A model generated the notes under the pieces. That model was not told the origin of the DNA. It saw nothing but the letters and a program-made list of their open reading frames with translations, and searched no databases. The translations under genes and the position numbers were made by a program. A stretch of 64,000 nt of DNA, from contig JAIQDT010003022.1 in the NCBI GenBank assembly GCA_021521415.1, positions 62,001-126,000 of the forward strand, given 5' to 3'. Every line of letters starts with the position of its first letter. Positions within the stretch are counted from its first letter, which is position 1. This stretch comes from Bidens hawaiensis (lineage: Eukaryota; Streptophyta; Magnoliopsida; Asterales; Asteraceae). Positions 1 through 9,595 of the stretch are shown in pieces.

Positions 1-805
1 TCAAAACATAATACTTTTCCGACTACAAAACAGATCGCATGTTTTCGTTAATTTTGTATCAAATCGTCTGGCACAAATATTTGAATTAGAGTGAAACAGA
101 GAATAATACATTAAAGACGATATAAATTGTTTGACCACACATTGGTCTGTTTAAACTGCATCTAGCTTAAACCAATAGCCAATTGCATTTGGACCTGAAT
201 ATGCTAAATGACTTGCACAACCGTAAGTTCTGGTACTATCTGTTTCTAGTAAATCGGGGATTAAATCTACTTTGGTCCCTGTTTGACACATTCTTCAGAA
301 GTCAGCTATAAAATAATATGTTCCATACACTCGTGTAATCTAGAGGTGGCAACCTTCATCAATTTACTTATAAACGCATGGGTTGCGTTTTATCAGTAAC
401 GGGTCAAATCAAATTCTTTTGGCTACAAGGTGAATTGTCCAAATGGGTCAGGTTGAAATTTGTCCAAAGTCTATTTTTAATGCATACAACATCCTGAGTC
501 ATTTTATTCAGAGTATTATTGTTACAATATTTTCTTTGTAATCACAATTAACATATTGATTAAATTGGGCGAATAAGTATATGGGTTAGCGCATGCTAAA
601 AAATGATCATTAAAATTTTCTATTAAATGAATGAATACAAAATGACCAAAATACCCTTATTATTGAAACAAATAAAAATTGATAAGTGAAGGACATATCA
701 AGATGCGAGGTAATAACAGGAACACACAGACATTTAAAAGGATTATGATTTACTTGATAATAAAGAAACTTGCATGAACAAATAAAATATAGTTAAAAAG
801 TTTAC
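1..805. other. Intronic or 3' flanking DNA of the host gene
   Basis: No exon that I can identify. The segment lies downstream of the second exon of the minus-strand host gene, so any further exons should be here or beyond the left edge. The stretch from about 345 reads AGAGGTGGCAA followed by short words such as GGGTCAAATC and GGGTCAGGTTG, which resembles the end of a hAT-type MITE, but I found no matching second end. A minus-strand stretch at about 165-300 is open for roughly 45 codons and is not recognised. Confidence 0.4.
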
Positions 806-1709
806 CATGTGTAGTGGCTCCCCAGTTCTTATACGCGCATTAGGACGAGCAAGCTTGGACTCAAACGGAGTTCTCGGCCTTACTTCTCGGAACTCTTCCC
901 ATTCTTCTCGAGTAAGCATCCTAACGGTACCTTGACCAGGGGGAGCATTTTGTATCTTCTTCTCTATCCTTTCTTGTGAATGTGCATCATCATACTGCCA
1001 CCATATTATTATTATTATTAATCATACAGACTATGAGCTTTACAGGATTGCTACTTGAACTGGTTTTCAGGCCCAAATTGCATCATTTAAAGCTTTAGGC
1101 CTGTAAACGAAAGGGCACGTACAGGCATGTTCAGGTTCGTTCGCTAAACTATCACCGAACAAGAAAGCGATTGAACACGAACAATAAAAGGAACAGCTTG
1201 ATTGTTTACATTCACTAAAAATGTATACTTATTCGAAAACTATATAAATGAAGAGTTCACGAACGAACATAACTGAACATAAATGTATGAGCGAAAACCA
1301 ATTAAAAGTAAATGTGAACATCAATTTGTTGGGCCTAAAAACAAGAGTAAATTGTCTAGTGTGATATTTTAACTTCCTGCCCTGCCGTATGGTTCACAAA
1401 CAGTCCAATCAGACGGTCAATTTCCAGAGAGTTATAGAATAACATATAGTCTGGAAAACAAATGATGTACCATCATGAGGAGTTTGGCGAAAAGTGCGAT
1501 CCCGACAACAGTGGCGAACATGGGCACGCCAACGACTCGGGTGTTTCGACAAACAAGCGGTTCCTTTTGGGGTTCTTTCTCCGTCGATCTTTCTCTAATT
1601 CGGCTATCTTTTTCTTGAATGCGTCACTAGGGCTGATGCGTCTGCTGCTGGTGTGTAACTGTCTACACATTTGGAACACTGATCGCTTTGATGCTTCCAT
1701 TGCCTCCAC
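806..1709 (-). pseudogene. Probable small mitochondrial inner-membrane protein, two exons seen, one frameshift
   Basis: Exon 1 runs 1709-1471. It starts MEASKRSVFQMCRQLHTSS, a basic, Ser-rich leader typical of mitochondrial import, then a charged stretch (KKKIAELEKDRRRKNPKR) and a hydrophobic segment (MFATVVGIALFAKLLMM) that looks like one membrane helix. A GT donor follows at 1470. Exon 2 runs 994-806 behind a CAG acceptor; it is exactly 63 codons, in phase 0, and carries the motifs GQGTVRMLTREEWEEFREV and RPRTPFESKLARPNARIRTG, ending at a GTAAA donor. I recognise this as a conserved plant protein of unknown function, without a reliable name. Exon 1 is 239 bases, one short of keeping frame: the leader frame and the helix frame differ by one base near 1520-1530. 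This is either a one-base deletion in a dead copy or an assembly error. The 3' end was not found. Confidence 0.6.
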
Positions 1710-1792
1710 AGAAGAGAAACATAAATGGGGTTTTTGGGGGTTGTCATGCCCAAAACGTCATAAGTTAATTTGAGTCGGGTTAATCGGACCAA

Positions 1793-2400
1793 CCCGTATT
1801 ATAATAGCCCAGGTTTGTTTTTGAAAAAGCCCTTGGTTTACGGGTGTTTTCTTAGGTTTTGAGTTGTTGGGAGGAAAGTGACCCGATAACTGATGCGGTT
1901 ATTCGGGACTGGGTTAGTTTTGGACAAGGTTGTTCAGTTTTCTGGTTTAAATGTAAATTAAAAGAATTATTTTTTATCATAAAATATGATTGCGTTACCA
2001 AATAAATATCAAAAAAATTTCAACATCATATGATGATATGATAATGTACTTCAAAAGTCTAAAAATAAACTATAAAATATGATATAAATAAAAAAGACCC
2101 AAAACAATACACATCTATAAAGAAAAGATAATAAATGTTTGGGTTGTTTTCAAGCGTTTCGAATCGAGTTATTTGTTTTTTTTTCTTTTGCTTTTTTTTT
2201 AATTGAGAAATGAATGACTTGGTAACAAAACCATTTAAGGTTTTGGTTATTCGAGCACGATTAAAAAAATACTCCTCTACCTTGGGTATGTGATTCAAAT
2301 AAGTCAAAAGAAAATAATTTTGTGAATAATCATAAAAAATGCCCCGTAAATGAAATCTTCATTTTCTATGGGGTTTTTTACGTACATCGTATGGTGTTTC
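1793..2400. other. AT-rich intergenic DNA
   Basis: Upstream region of the host gene (its promoter side, since the gene is on the minus strand). It contains words such as GACCCGATAACTGATGCGG and poly-T/poly-A tracts. No coding signal, no clear TATA box and no repeat structure that I can delimit. Confidence 0.4.
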
Positions 2401-2464
2401 CCAAACACCCATCCAATACGCTACACATCGGCCGATGTGTGGCGTATTGGGTGGGTGTTTTGGG
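2400..2464. repeat. Long near-perfect palindrome (hairpin H1)
   Basis: The two arms meet at 2431/2432 (ACATCGG/CCGATGT) and pair outward for about 31 bases to 2401/2462. The non-Watson-Crick positions are two T/G pairs, which are wobble pairs in RNA (2422-2441 and 2412-2451), plus one mismatch near the outer end. There is no loop. The word ACATCGRCCGAT at its centre recurs in hairpin H2 (7080-7159), and a variant lies near 5086-5113. Confidence 0.85.
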
Positions 2465-3040
2465 ATAATGTGTTTTTTGTCATTTTGCTATTTTTTTTGT
2501 TATTTTATTATGTTTTTGTCTTTTTGTTGTCTTTTCTTTTATTTATTTTCTTTTGTTTGTTTTGTTTTTTGTCAGTCAAGTGTAACCATTTTTTGATCGG
2601 TTTTGGAAGGTGACAACGAAATAACAATTTTAAAATTAAAAACGAACAAAATAAAAGGAACGAGATTTATATAATAATAATTAGTACATAACGACTTATG
2701 TTTGTTTTCTTTTTTTTGTATGTCTGGTGTAACCAATTTTTGATCGGTTTTAAAGTAATAACGAAAAAATAATTTTAAAATTGAAAATGAACAAAATAAG
2801 CATAGCGCATAACCAGATTTATAAAATAATAATAATTAATACATTACGAGTTCGAAAAAAAAACCAAACGAGTTCGGGAAAAAGTAACAACATACAAAAA
2901 ACAAATCTAAAATGCAGCACCACCCGCGTCGTCATCGCTCCCCTCCTCGTCGAAACGTGGCGCTGGTACTGTGTACTGGGCTCCATGTCATCTGACCGCG
3001 TATCTGTGACACGTCACGCTCTAGTCTCCGTAGCCGGGAG
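2465..3040. other. Low-complexity T-rich and A-rich DNA with an internal duplication
   Basis: Two related blocks, about 2575-2690 and 2725-2850, share words such as AACCATTTTTTGATCGG / AACCAATTTTTGATCGG and a following AAATAACAATTTTAAAATT-type stretch. They look like an old tandem duplication of roughly 150 bp. No gene is supported here; the open frames arise from T-rich composition. Confidence 0.5.
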
Positions 3041-4387
3041 TCAGTGGCCGCATCCAAATGCACGGCGCGATGTGTACGCGGAACGTGTTGCGGATGCTGA
3101 TGCGGTGGCTGTTATGAACACGATAATTAACGTTAATAAGACGAAGATACAAAAAAAATCAAACGATAAAATAGAATGTACCTGATCACCGTCCTCCTCG
3201 CCCTCATCACCGTCAACATTGTCAACCTCGGCGCCCTGAATATGCCCTGATTGGCGGAGGTTCAACAAGTGGGACCTCAACGTACGGGGGAGCATGCAGA
3301 TCAGTGACCAGGTGATACCGCCCGTTAATGTTCCGGACGATGCGCATGCCCTGTGCCCGTGAACGGTCTAGCTCTCGCGGCATAATCCCAGCTGAATGGG
3401 TAGGTCATCCATTCGGTCCCAGTAGCCCAAAGAAATCTCAATCCGCGTAACGAACGTGTCACCGACCAACGACCCGCGGCCCTGCCCGTGCCAGTAAATG
3501 GAGAAGTAGTCGCCGAAAGCGCGAGCTAGGTTGCAGTGTCTCCCCGTAAGCAGACATCGTAAAAAAAAAACAGGTCACGGAGGTTGCAGTGATCTGCCCC
3601 TTGTGACAACCCTGTATGGTCTGAGCGATAAACCCGTGTAGGTACCTATACAAAATATTATATTATATTATATTATATTATATTATATTATATTATATTA
3701 TATTATATTATATTATATTATATTATATTATATACAAAACCTGTGCAACGGGTCCCTGATGCATGAGACTCGACAGTCTGGGGCGTATTCTTCGCCGACG
3801 GTGGGCCAAGGTTCATCGCTAATCGCCGTCCAAAAACGCCTCAACACATCATCTGGTGTATCGTGTATGCTCTCCGTGTAAACAGGGTCGACTAAATCCT
3901 GAACTGTGTACAAGCCGAGCGCCAAAGCAAACTCCTCCATCGATAGAAAACGCTTCTCCCTGAACATATGGAACCGAACCTCCGCTAGACGGGTATCCGC
4001 ACCATCAACCATCATCTCGACCTGCGGCTCTCCATCCGGGCGTGGCCTGAAACAATAATTACACGTTCGTTAAATCTACTTTATAAGTTAATTGAAAAGA
4101 AAAAAAAAACTGAAAGTGAATGTAGAGTAAAACTCTAGCGTGAGCGCCCGGTACGCTGGCTACTGGGCGGTAAACAATCTCTCCCACTGTGTATTCTTCC
4201 CAACAATATTTTTTATCCTCACTTCCGCCCGAACACTTTTGATAAACTCCTCAGACAAGGTCGAGGTAGGTTGCAGCTCCATTTTCCGAAGCTGCGTAAA
4301 CCGGATATGAAAATCGGACTCTGGGGCAAACGTCAAATGCGCGTAGCCAACAAGATTCTCATCCCCTGGAACGTATCTATTCGCCAT
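3041..4387 (-). pseudogene. Athila-type retroelement ORF1 remnant
   Basis: Read on the minus strand, pieces in different frames follow each other: 4387-4160 (MANRYVPGDENLVGYAHLTF...), a short block with LTLEFYSTFTF near 4140-4110, 4049-3728 (RFLSMEEFALALGLYTVQDL ... IRDPLHRF), 3653-3459 (YRYLHGFIAQTIQGCHKGQI) and an acidic tail 3295-3190 (DNVDGDEGEEDGDQ). The order and motifs (an 'ALTLEF' block, then 'FALxLGLYT', then 'RDPL..YLH') match the long ORF seen beside Athila/Tat Ty3 elements in eudicots, a recognition by pattern. At least one stop, several frame changes and a TATTA array break it. The coding blocks are GC-richer than their surroundings. No LTRs of this element were found. Confidence 0.5.
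3653..3734. repeat. (TATTA)n microsatellite inside the Athila-type ORF
   Basis: About 15 tandem copies of the pentamer TATTA. It lies between the coding blocks IRDPLHRF and YRYLHGFI of the minus-strand ORF. Both edges carry a TATACAAAA-like word (CTATACAAAATA at left, TATACAAAAC at right), so the array sits between short direct repeats. Confidence 0.95.
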
Positions 4388-4435
4388 CTATGTTTAAGAT
4401 ATAAATATAATGTTTATTTTTATTTTATTATAATT

Positions 4436-4915
4436 ATATAATATGGATAACCCGTTTTCTAACCCGTTTCATTATCGAACCTGTTTTCAAACCCGTTACC
4501 CAAATCTAACCCGGAACCCGAACCCGTTTTCAAATCCGTTTGTTAACCTCAAACCCAAATCTAACCCGTAACCCAAACCCGTTTTCAAACCCGTAACCCA
4601 AACCCGTTTTCAAACCCGTAACCCAAACCCGTTTTCAAATCTGAATCCAAACCCCTTTAGAAAAAGTTTGATAACCTAAAACCCAAATCTAACCAGTTTC
4701 ATTATCAAACCCGTTTGTTAACCTCAAACCGTTTTCAAACCCGTAACCCAAACCCATTTTCAAATCCAAATCCAAACCCGTTTAGAAAAAAGTTTGATAA
4801 CCTAAAACCCAAATCTAACATCAAACCCGTAATCCAACCAAATCCGAATCCAAACCCGATTTCAAACCTCAAACCAAAAACCTTAATCTAAATCAAAACC
4901 TATATCAAACTAGAG
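4436..4915. repeat. Minisatellite built on AACCCGTTTTCAAACCCGTAA
   Basis: The core (about 4560-4630) is a regular 25-bp unit, roughly CCCAAACCCGTTTTCAAACCCGTAA split in tandem. The flanks are degenerate versions of the same AACCCG and AAACC words out to about 4915. It is superficially telomere-like (C-rich strand AACCC), but the unit is not the plant telomeric heptamer. Confidence 0.85.
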
Positions 4916-5624
4916 TATAATACAAGTATTTTACTTACCTTGATGTTGCCGGGTCGGATCTGGAATAGGGTTATGTTAAACGGCGATGGCGACGACGATG
5001 TTCGGAATCTGTGTGTTAGGGTTTGTGTTTGTTATGTTTGAATGTATAACCAGACGACGATAGTATCCGTGTGAACATCGATCTGCCACGGATCGGCCGG
5101 TGTGCCATGGATTAGGGTTTTTTTTTAATATTTTTTTTATTTTTTTATTTAAGAATCAAAGAGGCAACATGTATTTTATACAAAATACTATTATATTTAT
5201 AATATATAAACGGATTTATACTAATAACAACACAAATTTGATATTAAACCAATAATAAATTACAAAATTGAATAATTACATCAAAAATCACTGGGTATTA
5301 CATCAAATTCTATAAGCACTCCAAATATAGCAGTTATTTTGGATAAGCACTCCAAAAATAGCATCAACACAGCAGATCTTTCCGCGGCTCTCGACTCACC
5401 AGCAAGCAAGTCACCGGAATCTGTCTCGGTCACGGCTACAGGTTTGCCCCGCAAATTACAAATGGGGTACAGTTATGCCCGGGTATCTGTGTCGGTCACA
5501 ACACTCCAGTCACTGGAATGTCAAATCCGCCAGGATACACCAGATAACTTTAAATAATGTACCCTATACAGGTACAGGTATGCCCGCATATCTCCTCCAC
5601 CAGCTGTGGAGGCCCTTGCTGATA
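4916..5624. other. Unassigned DNA with a GC-richer patch
   Basis: 4940-5110 is a GC-richer patch (GGCGATGGCGACGACGATG) ending in GATCTGCCACGGATCGGCCG, which resembles one arm of hairpins H1/H2. 5325-5390 holds two copies of an AATAGCA(T)...ACACAGC-type word also found in the stem-loops at 6.7-6.9 kb, so this may be the left end of a larger element. The plus-strand open frame at 5339-5557 has no recognisable protein. Confidence 0.3.
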
Positions 5625-5901
5625 TTATCGAGTCACTGATCGGTTAATATCAACAAGTCGACAATTTGAGGTGACACCGAATTCATCAAAAACCAAAGAT
5701 TGCTCGATGCACCCCATGTGGGCGTATCGGTGCAATCTTTCTTGATACTGGAAACCCCATGAAGGTTGATACGAGACTTTATTATGTGGTAACCAGTTTT
5801 GATTCCCACAATTGCAACAATCTTCAATAAAGGACACTGTTGGGATATATAAAGGGGGACCACTAAAGTGTTCCGCCAGCTCACGACAGCTGCATTGGTA
5901 A
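5625..5901 (-). CDS. Unrecognised cysteine-containing coding fragment
   Basis: The minus-strand frame here reads QCSCRELAEHFSGPPLYIP, then CCNCGNQNW and HRYAHMGCIEQSL, ending at a stop at 5625. Composition (Cys, His, Trp and Gly; few low-complexity runs) looks more protein-like than the neighbouring frames, but I do not recognise a family. Its upstream end is cut by the MITE that begins at 5902; the ATG used by the longest frame lies inside that MITE, so it is not the original start. It could be an exon carried by a transposon or a chance frame. Confidence 0.2.
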
Positions 5902-6558
5902 TAGGGGTGTTCACGGTCCGGTTTTCGCGGTTTTTGGGTTAAACCGTGAACCAAACCATTAGTAACGGATTTTTATATTGTAAACCGAAACCAAACCGTT
6001 GAACTTTTAAACCGAACCGAACCAAACCATTGGTAACGGTTTGGTTTCACGGTTTGGGCTTGTTGTGCTTTATATAAAATGTCCAAAGTAAATATATGAT
6101 ATATACAAGTACATGGTTCATGAATTTGTAGAATTTAAGTTGTTAAAACACAAACTTGTAAAAACTAACGATGTTATCAAGAAACTTGCATAACATAAGT
6201 TGCCTAACTTTGTAAAAGTACACAGAAGGCCAGATTAAAATACCAGCCCATCTTTTTTCTTTACTGTAGTAATAGCGGTGTTTCTATATGCAACAATAAC
6301 TTTAATATAATTATGCATATTAATATTATTGTATATACATATTATATAATACTTAAACAATAAATATAACCAAATCATACGGTCCGGTCCGGTTTTACAC
6401 GGTTGGTTTTTGGTATAAACCGTAAACCAAACCGTTCGTTGCGGTTTTAATTTCTTTAAACCAACCGACCGAAAGTTAATAAAAAACCAACAGTGAAACC
6501 GAACCGATGACCGGTTTGGGCGGTTTCGCGGTTTCAAACCGAACCATGAACACCCCTA
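5902..6558. mobile_element. MITE with TAGGGGTGTTCA ends (hAT-like)
   Basis: The left end TAGGGGTGTTCACGGT and the right end ATGAACACCCCTA are inverted copies. Homology continues inward through GGTTCGGTTT / GGTCCGGTTTT and repeated AAACCGTGAACCAAACC-like words, also in an inner pair near 6380-6440. Length is 657 bp with no coding capacity. The end sequence is of the kind found in plant hAT-type MITEs. I compared the 8 bases on each side and found no target duplication. Confidence 0.7.
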
Positions 6559-7079
6559 ACTAGTAGCACATAAGTTCAAAATAACATCTACACAGTCACC
6601 ACTATTATTTTTAATATATATTTAATTTTATAAATATATATATTTAAAATTTATTTTATATATATTATTTTATATCTCCTATTTTATAATTTTGTAATAA
6701 TAACCGACTCCAAAATAGCCTTTACACAGCCACCACTATTTCTAGAACGAAATTATTATGGCTGTGTAGATGCTATTTTCGGACTCCGTCGTCATTATTT
6801 TCTGCCAACATATGGTTTTATTTGAGCTTTTATTGTATAATAATAACAGATTCCAAAATAGCATTTACACAGCCATCACTATTTCCGAACGAAATTATTA
6901 TGGCAGTGTATATGCTATTTTCGGACCCCGTAGTCATTATTTTCCGGTGGTGGTGGTTGTTTTGGTGATATAATATGGTGTTGTTTTGATTGAAAGGTTG
7001 AGAGGTTGAGCGTTTTTTATGGTTTTGGCGAGTTGAACGGTTATAACCCGTGGGTATTTAACACCATAAAAAATGGGCC
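6559..7079. repeat. Two tandem stem-loop units (AAAATAGC...GCTATTTT)
   Basis: Two units at about 6709-6785 and 6850-6926 each have arms of about 25 bases: TCCAAAATAGC + TTTACACAGCCA paired with TGGCTGTGTA + GCTATTTTCGGA, around a loop that includes CGAAATTATTA. They are direct copies about 140 bp apart. A partial third copy starts near 6572. After 6950 the DNA is T/G-rich with no feature. Confidence 0.65.
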
Positions 7080-7159
7080 AGATCCGCCACACATCGACCG
7101 ATATGCCACGGATCTGATCTGCAGAATCCGTGGCATATCGGTCGATGTGTGACGGATCT
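7080..7159. repeat. 34-bp hairpin H2
   Basis: The arms 7080-7113 and 7126-7159 are inverted copies with a single difference (a C/T that gives a G-U pair in RNA), around a 12-base loop CTGATCTGCAGA. Each arm contains ACATCGACCGATATGCCACG, so it shares its central word with palindrome H1. The right arm is followed by a second GATCTGATCTGCAGAATC copy, so the loop sequence is also directly repeated. Confidence 0.9.
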
Positions 7160-7233
7160 GATCTGCAGAATCTGGTGATATTTCTTGTTTTATTTTATAT
7201 TATTTCTTGTTATGAAATATATTATTTTTAAAA

Positions 7234-8316
7234 GGAATATTGGATTTTAATAATCCCAACTTTACTCTATTGGCCGGTGCTAAGCCCAACTTCAAAAATA
7301 ATTTATGGCAATCCCAACTTTTAACTTATTTTCCAATAACAATCCCAAACTAACTAAACACTAACCCCGTTAGTTTTTTTTTTGCTGACTTGGACCGCTT
7401 ATTTGGCACAAATGTTAACATGGATTGCTTATGTGTCACATACATACATAAATACATGTATTATAATTTATACATACCATCACCACCTCCTTTTATTCCC
7501 TGACCCTCTCCATCTTTTCTTCTCCTCGACTTTTTCCAGCTACCAGTACACCAACTGCCGCCCATCTGGACCTGAGCACACAATGTCGTCGCCTTAACCG
7601 TACACACCTCCACCCACAAAAACCACTCTCTCCTATTTTTCTTCCATTGGCTGCAACTCTCTTATTTTCCGTCGCCGGAGTAAAATCAAAATTGCCATAA
7701 TGGTTTAAGGGGAGACAAAGATGCAGATGACTATAATTTTGTGATAATCAAACCACCCATTATCAAATTTGGTTCAATTTTGTTTCAATCTGCTCTAATT
7801 AGAAATAATGGAATCTAAAATTGGAGCGGACGGTCAAAATTATTGTATGATAACTTATTAGCGGAGGTAGTTCAATGGATGTGGTGAGGTTGCTGCTGAT
7901 TTGCGGTGGTCACGTTTCTGGCAATGGTGGTGTTAGTGGTTACCGCCGCAGAGTGAGAGTGGGGAATACAAAATAATGGTGGTGTCGAGGGATACATGTC
8001 ATTGCGGCGGCGGATGTGATTAGGGTGGTAGAAATCGGAGATAGTGGGTGGTGGTGGAGGAGGAGGAGGTGGGTGGTGATGGTGGTGGAAGAGACTATGG
8101 TTTTGGTGTATGTATGTGTGGGACACATAAGCAGTCACAACATTTGTGCCAAATAGGCAGTCCAAGTCAGCAAAAACTAACGGGGTTAGTGTTTAGTTAA
8201 TTTGGGATTGTTATTGGAAAATAAGTTGAAAGTTGGGATTACCAGGAATTATTTTTGAAGTTAGGCTTAGAGCCGGCCAATAGTGCAAAGTTGGGATTAT
8301 TAAAATCCAATATTCC
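7234..8316. mobile_element. Non-autonomous MULE (MULE-MITE) with 9-bp target duplication
   Basis: Terminal inverted repeats of about 200 bp: the left end GGAATATTGGATTTTAATAA and the inverted right end match through the blocks CCCAACTTT, TTGGCCGG, AACTAACACTAACCCCGTTAG and TTGGCACAAATGTT. The element is flanked by TTTTTAAAA at 7225-7233 and 8317-8325, a 9-bp direct repeat as expected for Mutator-like elements. The 650-bp interior has no transposase. It holds GGTGGTGG-rich sequence that gives a His/Pro-rich frame on the minus strand, which I do not accept as a gene. Whether the MULE-OTU gene next door could mobilise it is unknown; I did not find shared ends. Confidence 0.9.
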
Positions 8317-8635
8317 TTTTTAAAAATATATATTTTATCATGTTTTATAAAATAAATATTATTTTTATAAAAATATCTTTTTTTAAAAAAATATATATTT
8401 TATCATGTTATTTCTTATTAAAAAATTGTTAATAACACAAACATTTTACTTTTTGAAAATATTTTTTAAAAAAAATATATTATCAAAAATATATTTTATC
8501 ATGTTATTTCTTATTAAAAAATTGTTAATAACACAAACATTTTATTAATAATTATTCATAATAATACAAACATTTTATTCATAGTTTCTCAAACAGCGTA
8601 CATATCATCCTAAATAAACTGGCTCTTTAGTTTGC
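8317..8635. repeat. AT-rich tandem duplication
   Basis: A block of about 57 bp (TATATTTTATCATGTTATTT followed by CTTATTAAAAAATTGTTAAT and AACACAAACATTTTA) occurs at about 8392-8450 and again at about 8487-8545, with a third partial ACAAACATTTTATT copy near 8565. No gene. Confidence 0.75.
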
Positions 8636-8651
8636 ACTCGCCAAGTTTCCC

Positions 8652-9210
8652 TTATTCGCAGATACTCTGTATACGATCTTCGTACAAAGACTTCCAGTTG
8701 TGTGCCGCCTCATTGGCGTATCCTTCCCATTGACGTGCTGGTAGCTACACAGGGAAATTCCCTTCAAATTGTATGTTGAGCCAATGATGATCTTTAACAT
8801 TTAAGATAGCTATCACTGGAATCTGAGATAGTGGTTTTGGACTCATTCTCAGAGGGAAGTAACTCCACTGGAAGTCAGATGGAGATTGATTAAAACACAC
8901 CCTTACGTTTGAGCCACTACGTGTCCGTGCCCAGGTACCGTAAACCAGCTACTCTTTTGCTGGAATAAAGCAGACGTCGAGTAGTCTAGTGAATCACGAA
9001 TTGTGTCCTAATTACCGGTTGCCTCGTAGTTCAACATGTTCCTCCACCACGATTGGTTAGTGTCCATCTCATTCCTCATGCGTGCTCTAACGTCCTTCCA
9101 GTCTATTTGACGCATGCCTAAACCGAGAGCGATTGCTCGGAAACCGCAATTACCATCTGGCTTTACATCGCTTATTCCTGAGATGAACGGGAATGCCTAG
9201 GTGGGAATGA
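8652..9210 (-). pseudogene. OTU-type deubiquitinase-like domain of the MULE protein
   Basis: The minus-strand reading is PFISGISDVKPDGNCGFRAI at its start, then WKDVRARMRNEM, SSWFTVPGHGHVVAQ, and finally VIAILNVKDHHWLNIQ, ending at a TAA at 8652. OTU cysteine proteases use the Asp and Cys of a D-G-N-C motif and a C-terminal His; both are visible. Four in-frame stops lie in it (before AFPF, after EATGN, after VVAQT and after NFPV). In cells such domains remove ubiquitin or ubiquitin-like modifiers; a role for this one in transposition is only a guess. Confidence 0.75.
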
Positions 9211-9384
9211 GGTGCGTATACTTTTCTATGACTGGGACGTGCTTTGGGTTACGCAGTAACGGGAAACCAAGGTCGGTTGCGGTCTGTTGCTTTTTAGATG
9301 AGCGTTTCGGTGGTTTGGGTATCTTAAACCGAGGCTGAGACTGGGAACGCGACAACGAATGAGTGAGGGTTTCGGGTGTTTGTT

Positions 9385-9595
9385 CCGGTGACAGGGAGGG
9401 GGAGTACGAGCCGTGTCTGTGGGGAGATCAAATGACGGGGACGGGGCGTAAGAGCTGTGTCTGTGGGGATCAAATGACGGGGATGGGGAGTACGAGTTGT
9501 GTCTGTAAGGATCAGTTGACGGGGACGGGGAGTACGAGCTATGTCTGTGGGGATCAGTTGACGGGGACGGGGAGTACGAGCTCTGTCTAAGGGTT
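9385..9595 (-). repeat. 42-bp coding repeat, 14-residue Ser/Pro units
   Basis: Four to five tandem units of 42 bp encode RHSSYSPSPSTDPH-like repeats in the linker between the MULE zinc cluster and the OTU domain. Unit length is a multiple of three, so copy-number change would not shift frame. The region is probably a disordered spacer. Confidence 0.85.

Noticed and set aside
165..300. Minus-strand stretch open for about 45 codons as a third exon of the host gene
   Set aside because: No matching acceptor in phase and no resemblance to the expected C-terminus; length is within chance.
5339..5557. 72-codon Ser/Thr-rich plus-strand frame as a gene
   Set aside because: No domain, and it starts within a repeat word; composition alone explains it.
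5902..6558. 8-bp target duplication for the TAGGGGTG MITE
   Set aside because: Flanks compared under both possible end positions do not match.
7872..8165. His/Pro-rich open frame on the minus strand inside the MULE-MITE
   Set aside because: GGTGGTGG-rich sequence produces it; no domain, and it lies in a non-autonomous transposon.
9363..9590. Plus-strand open frame with Gly/Thr/Cys repeats
   Set aside because: It is the antisense shadow of the 42-bp Ser/Pro coding repeat of the MULE gene.
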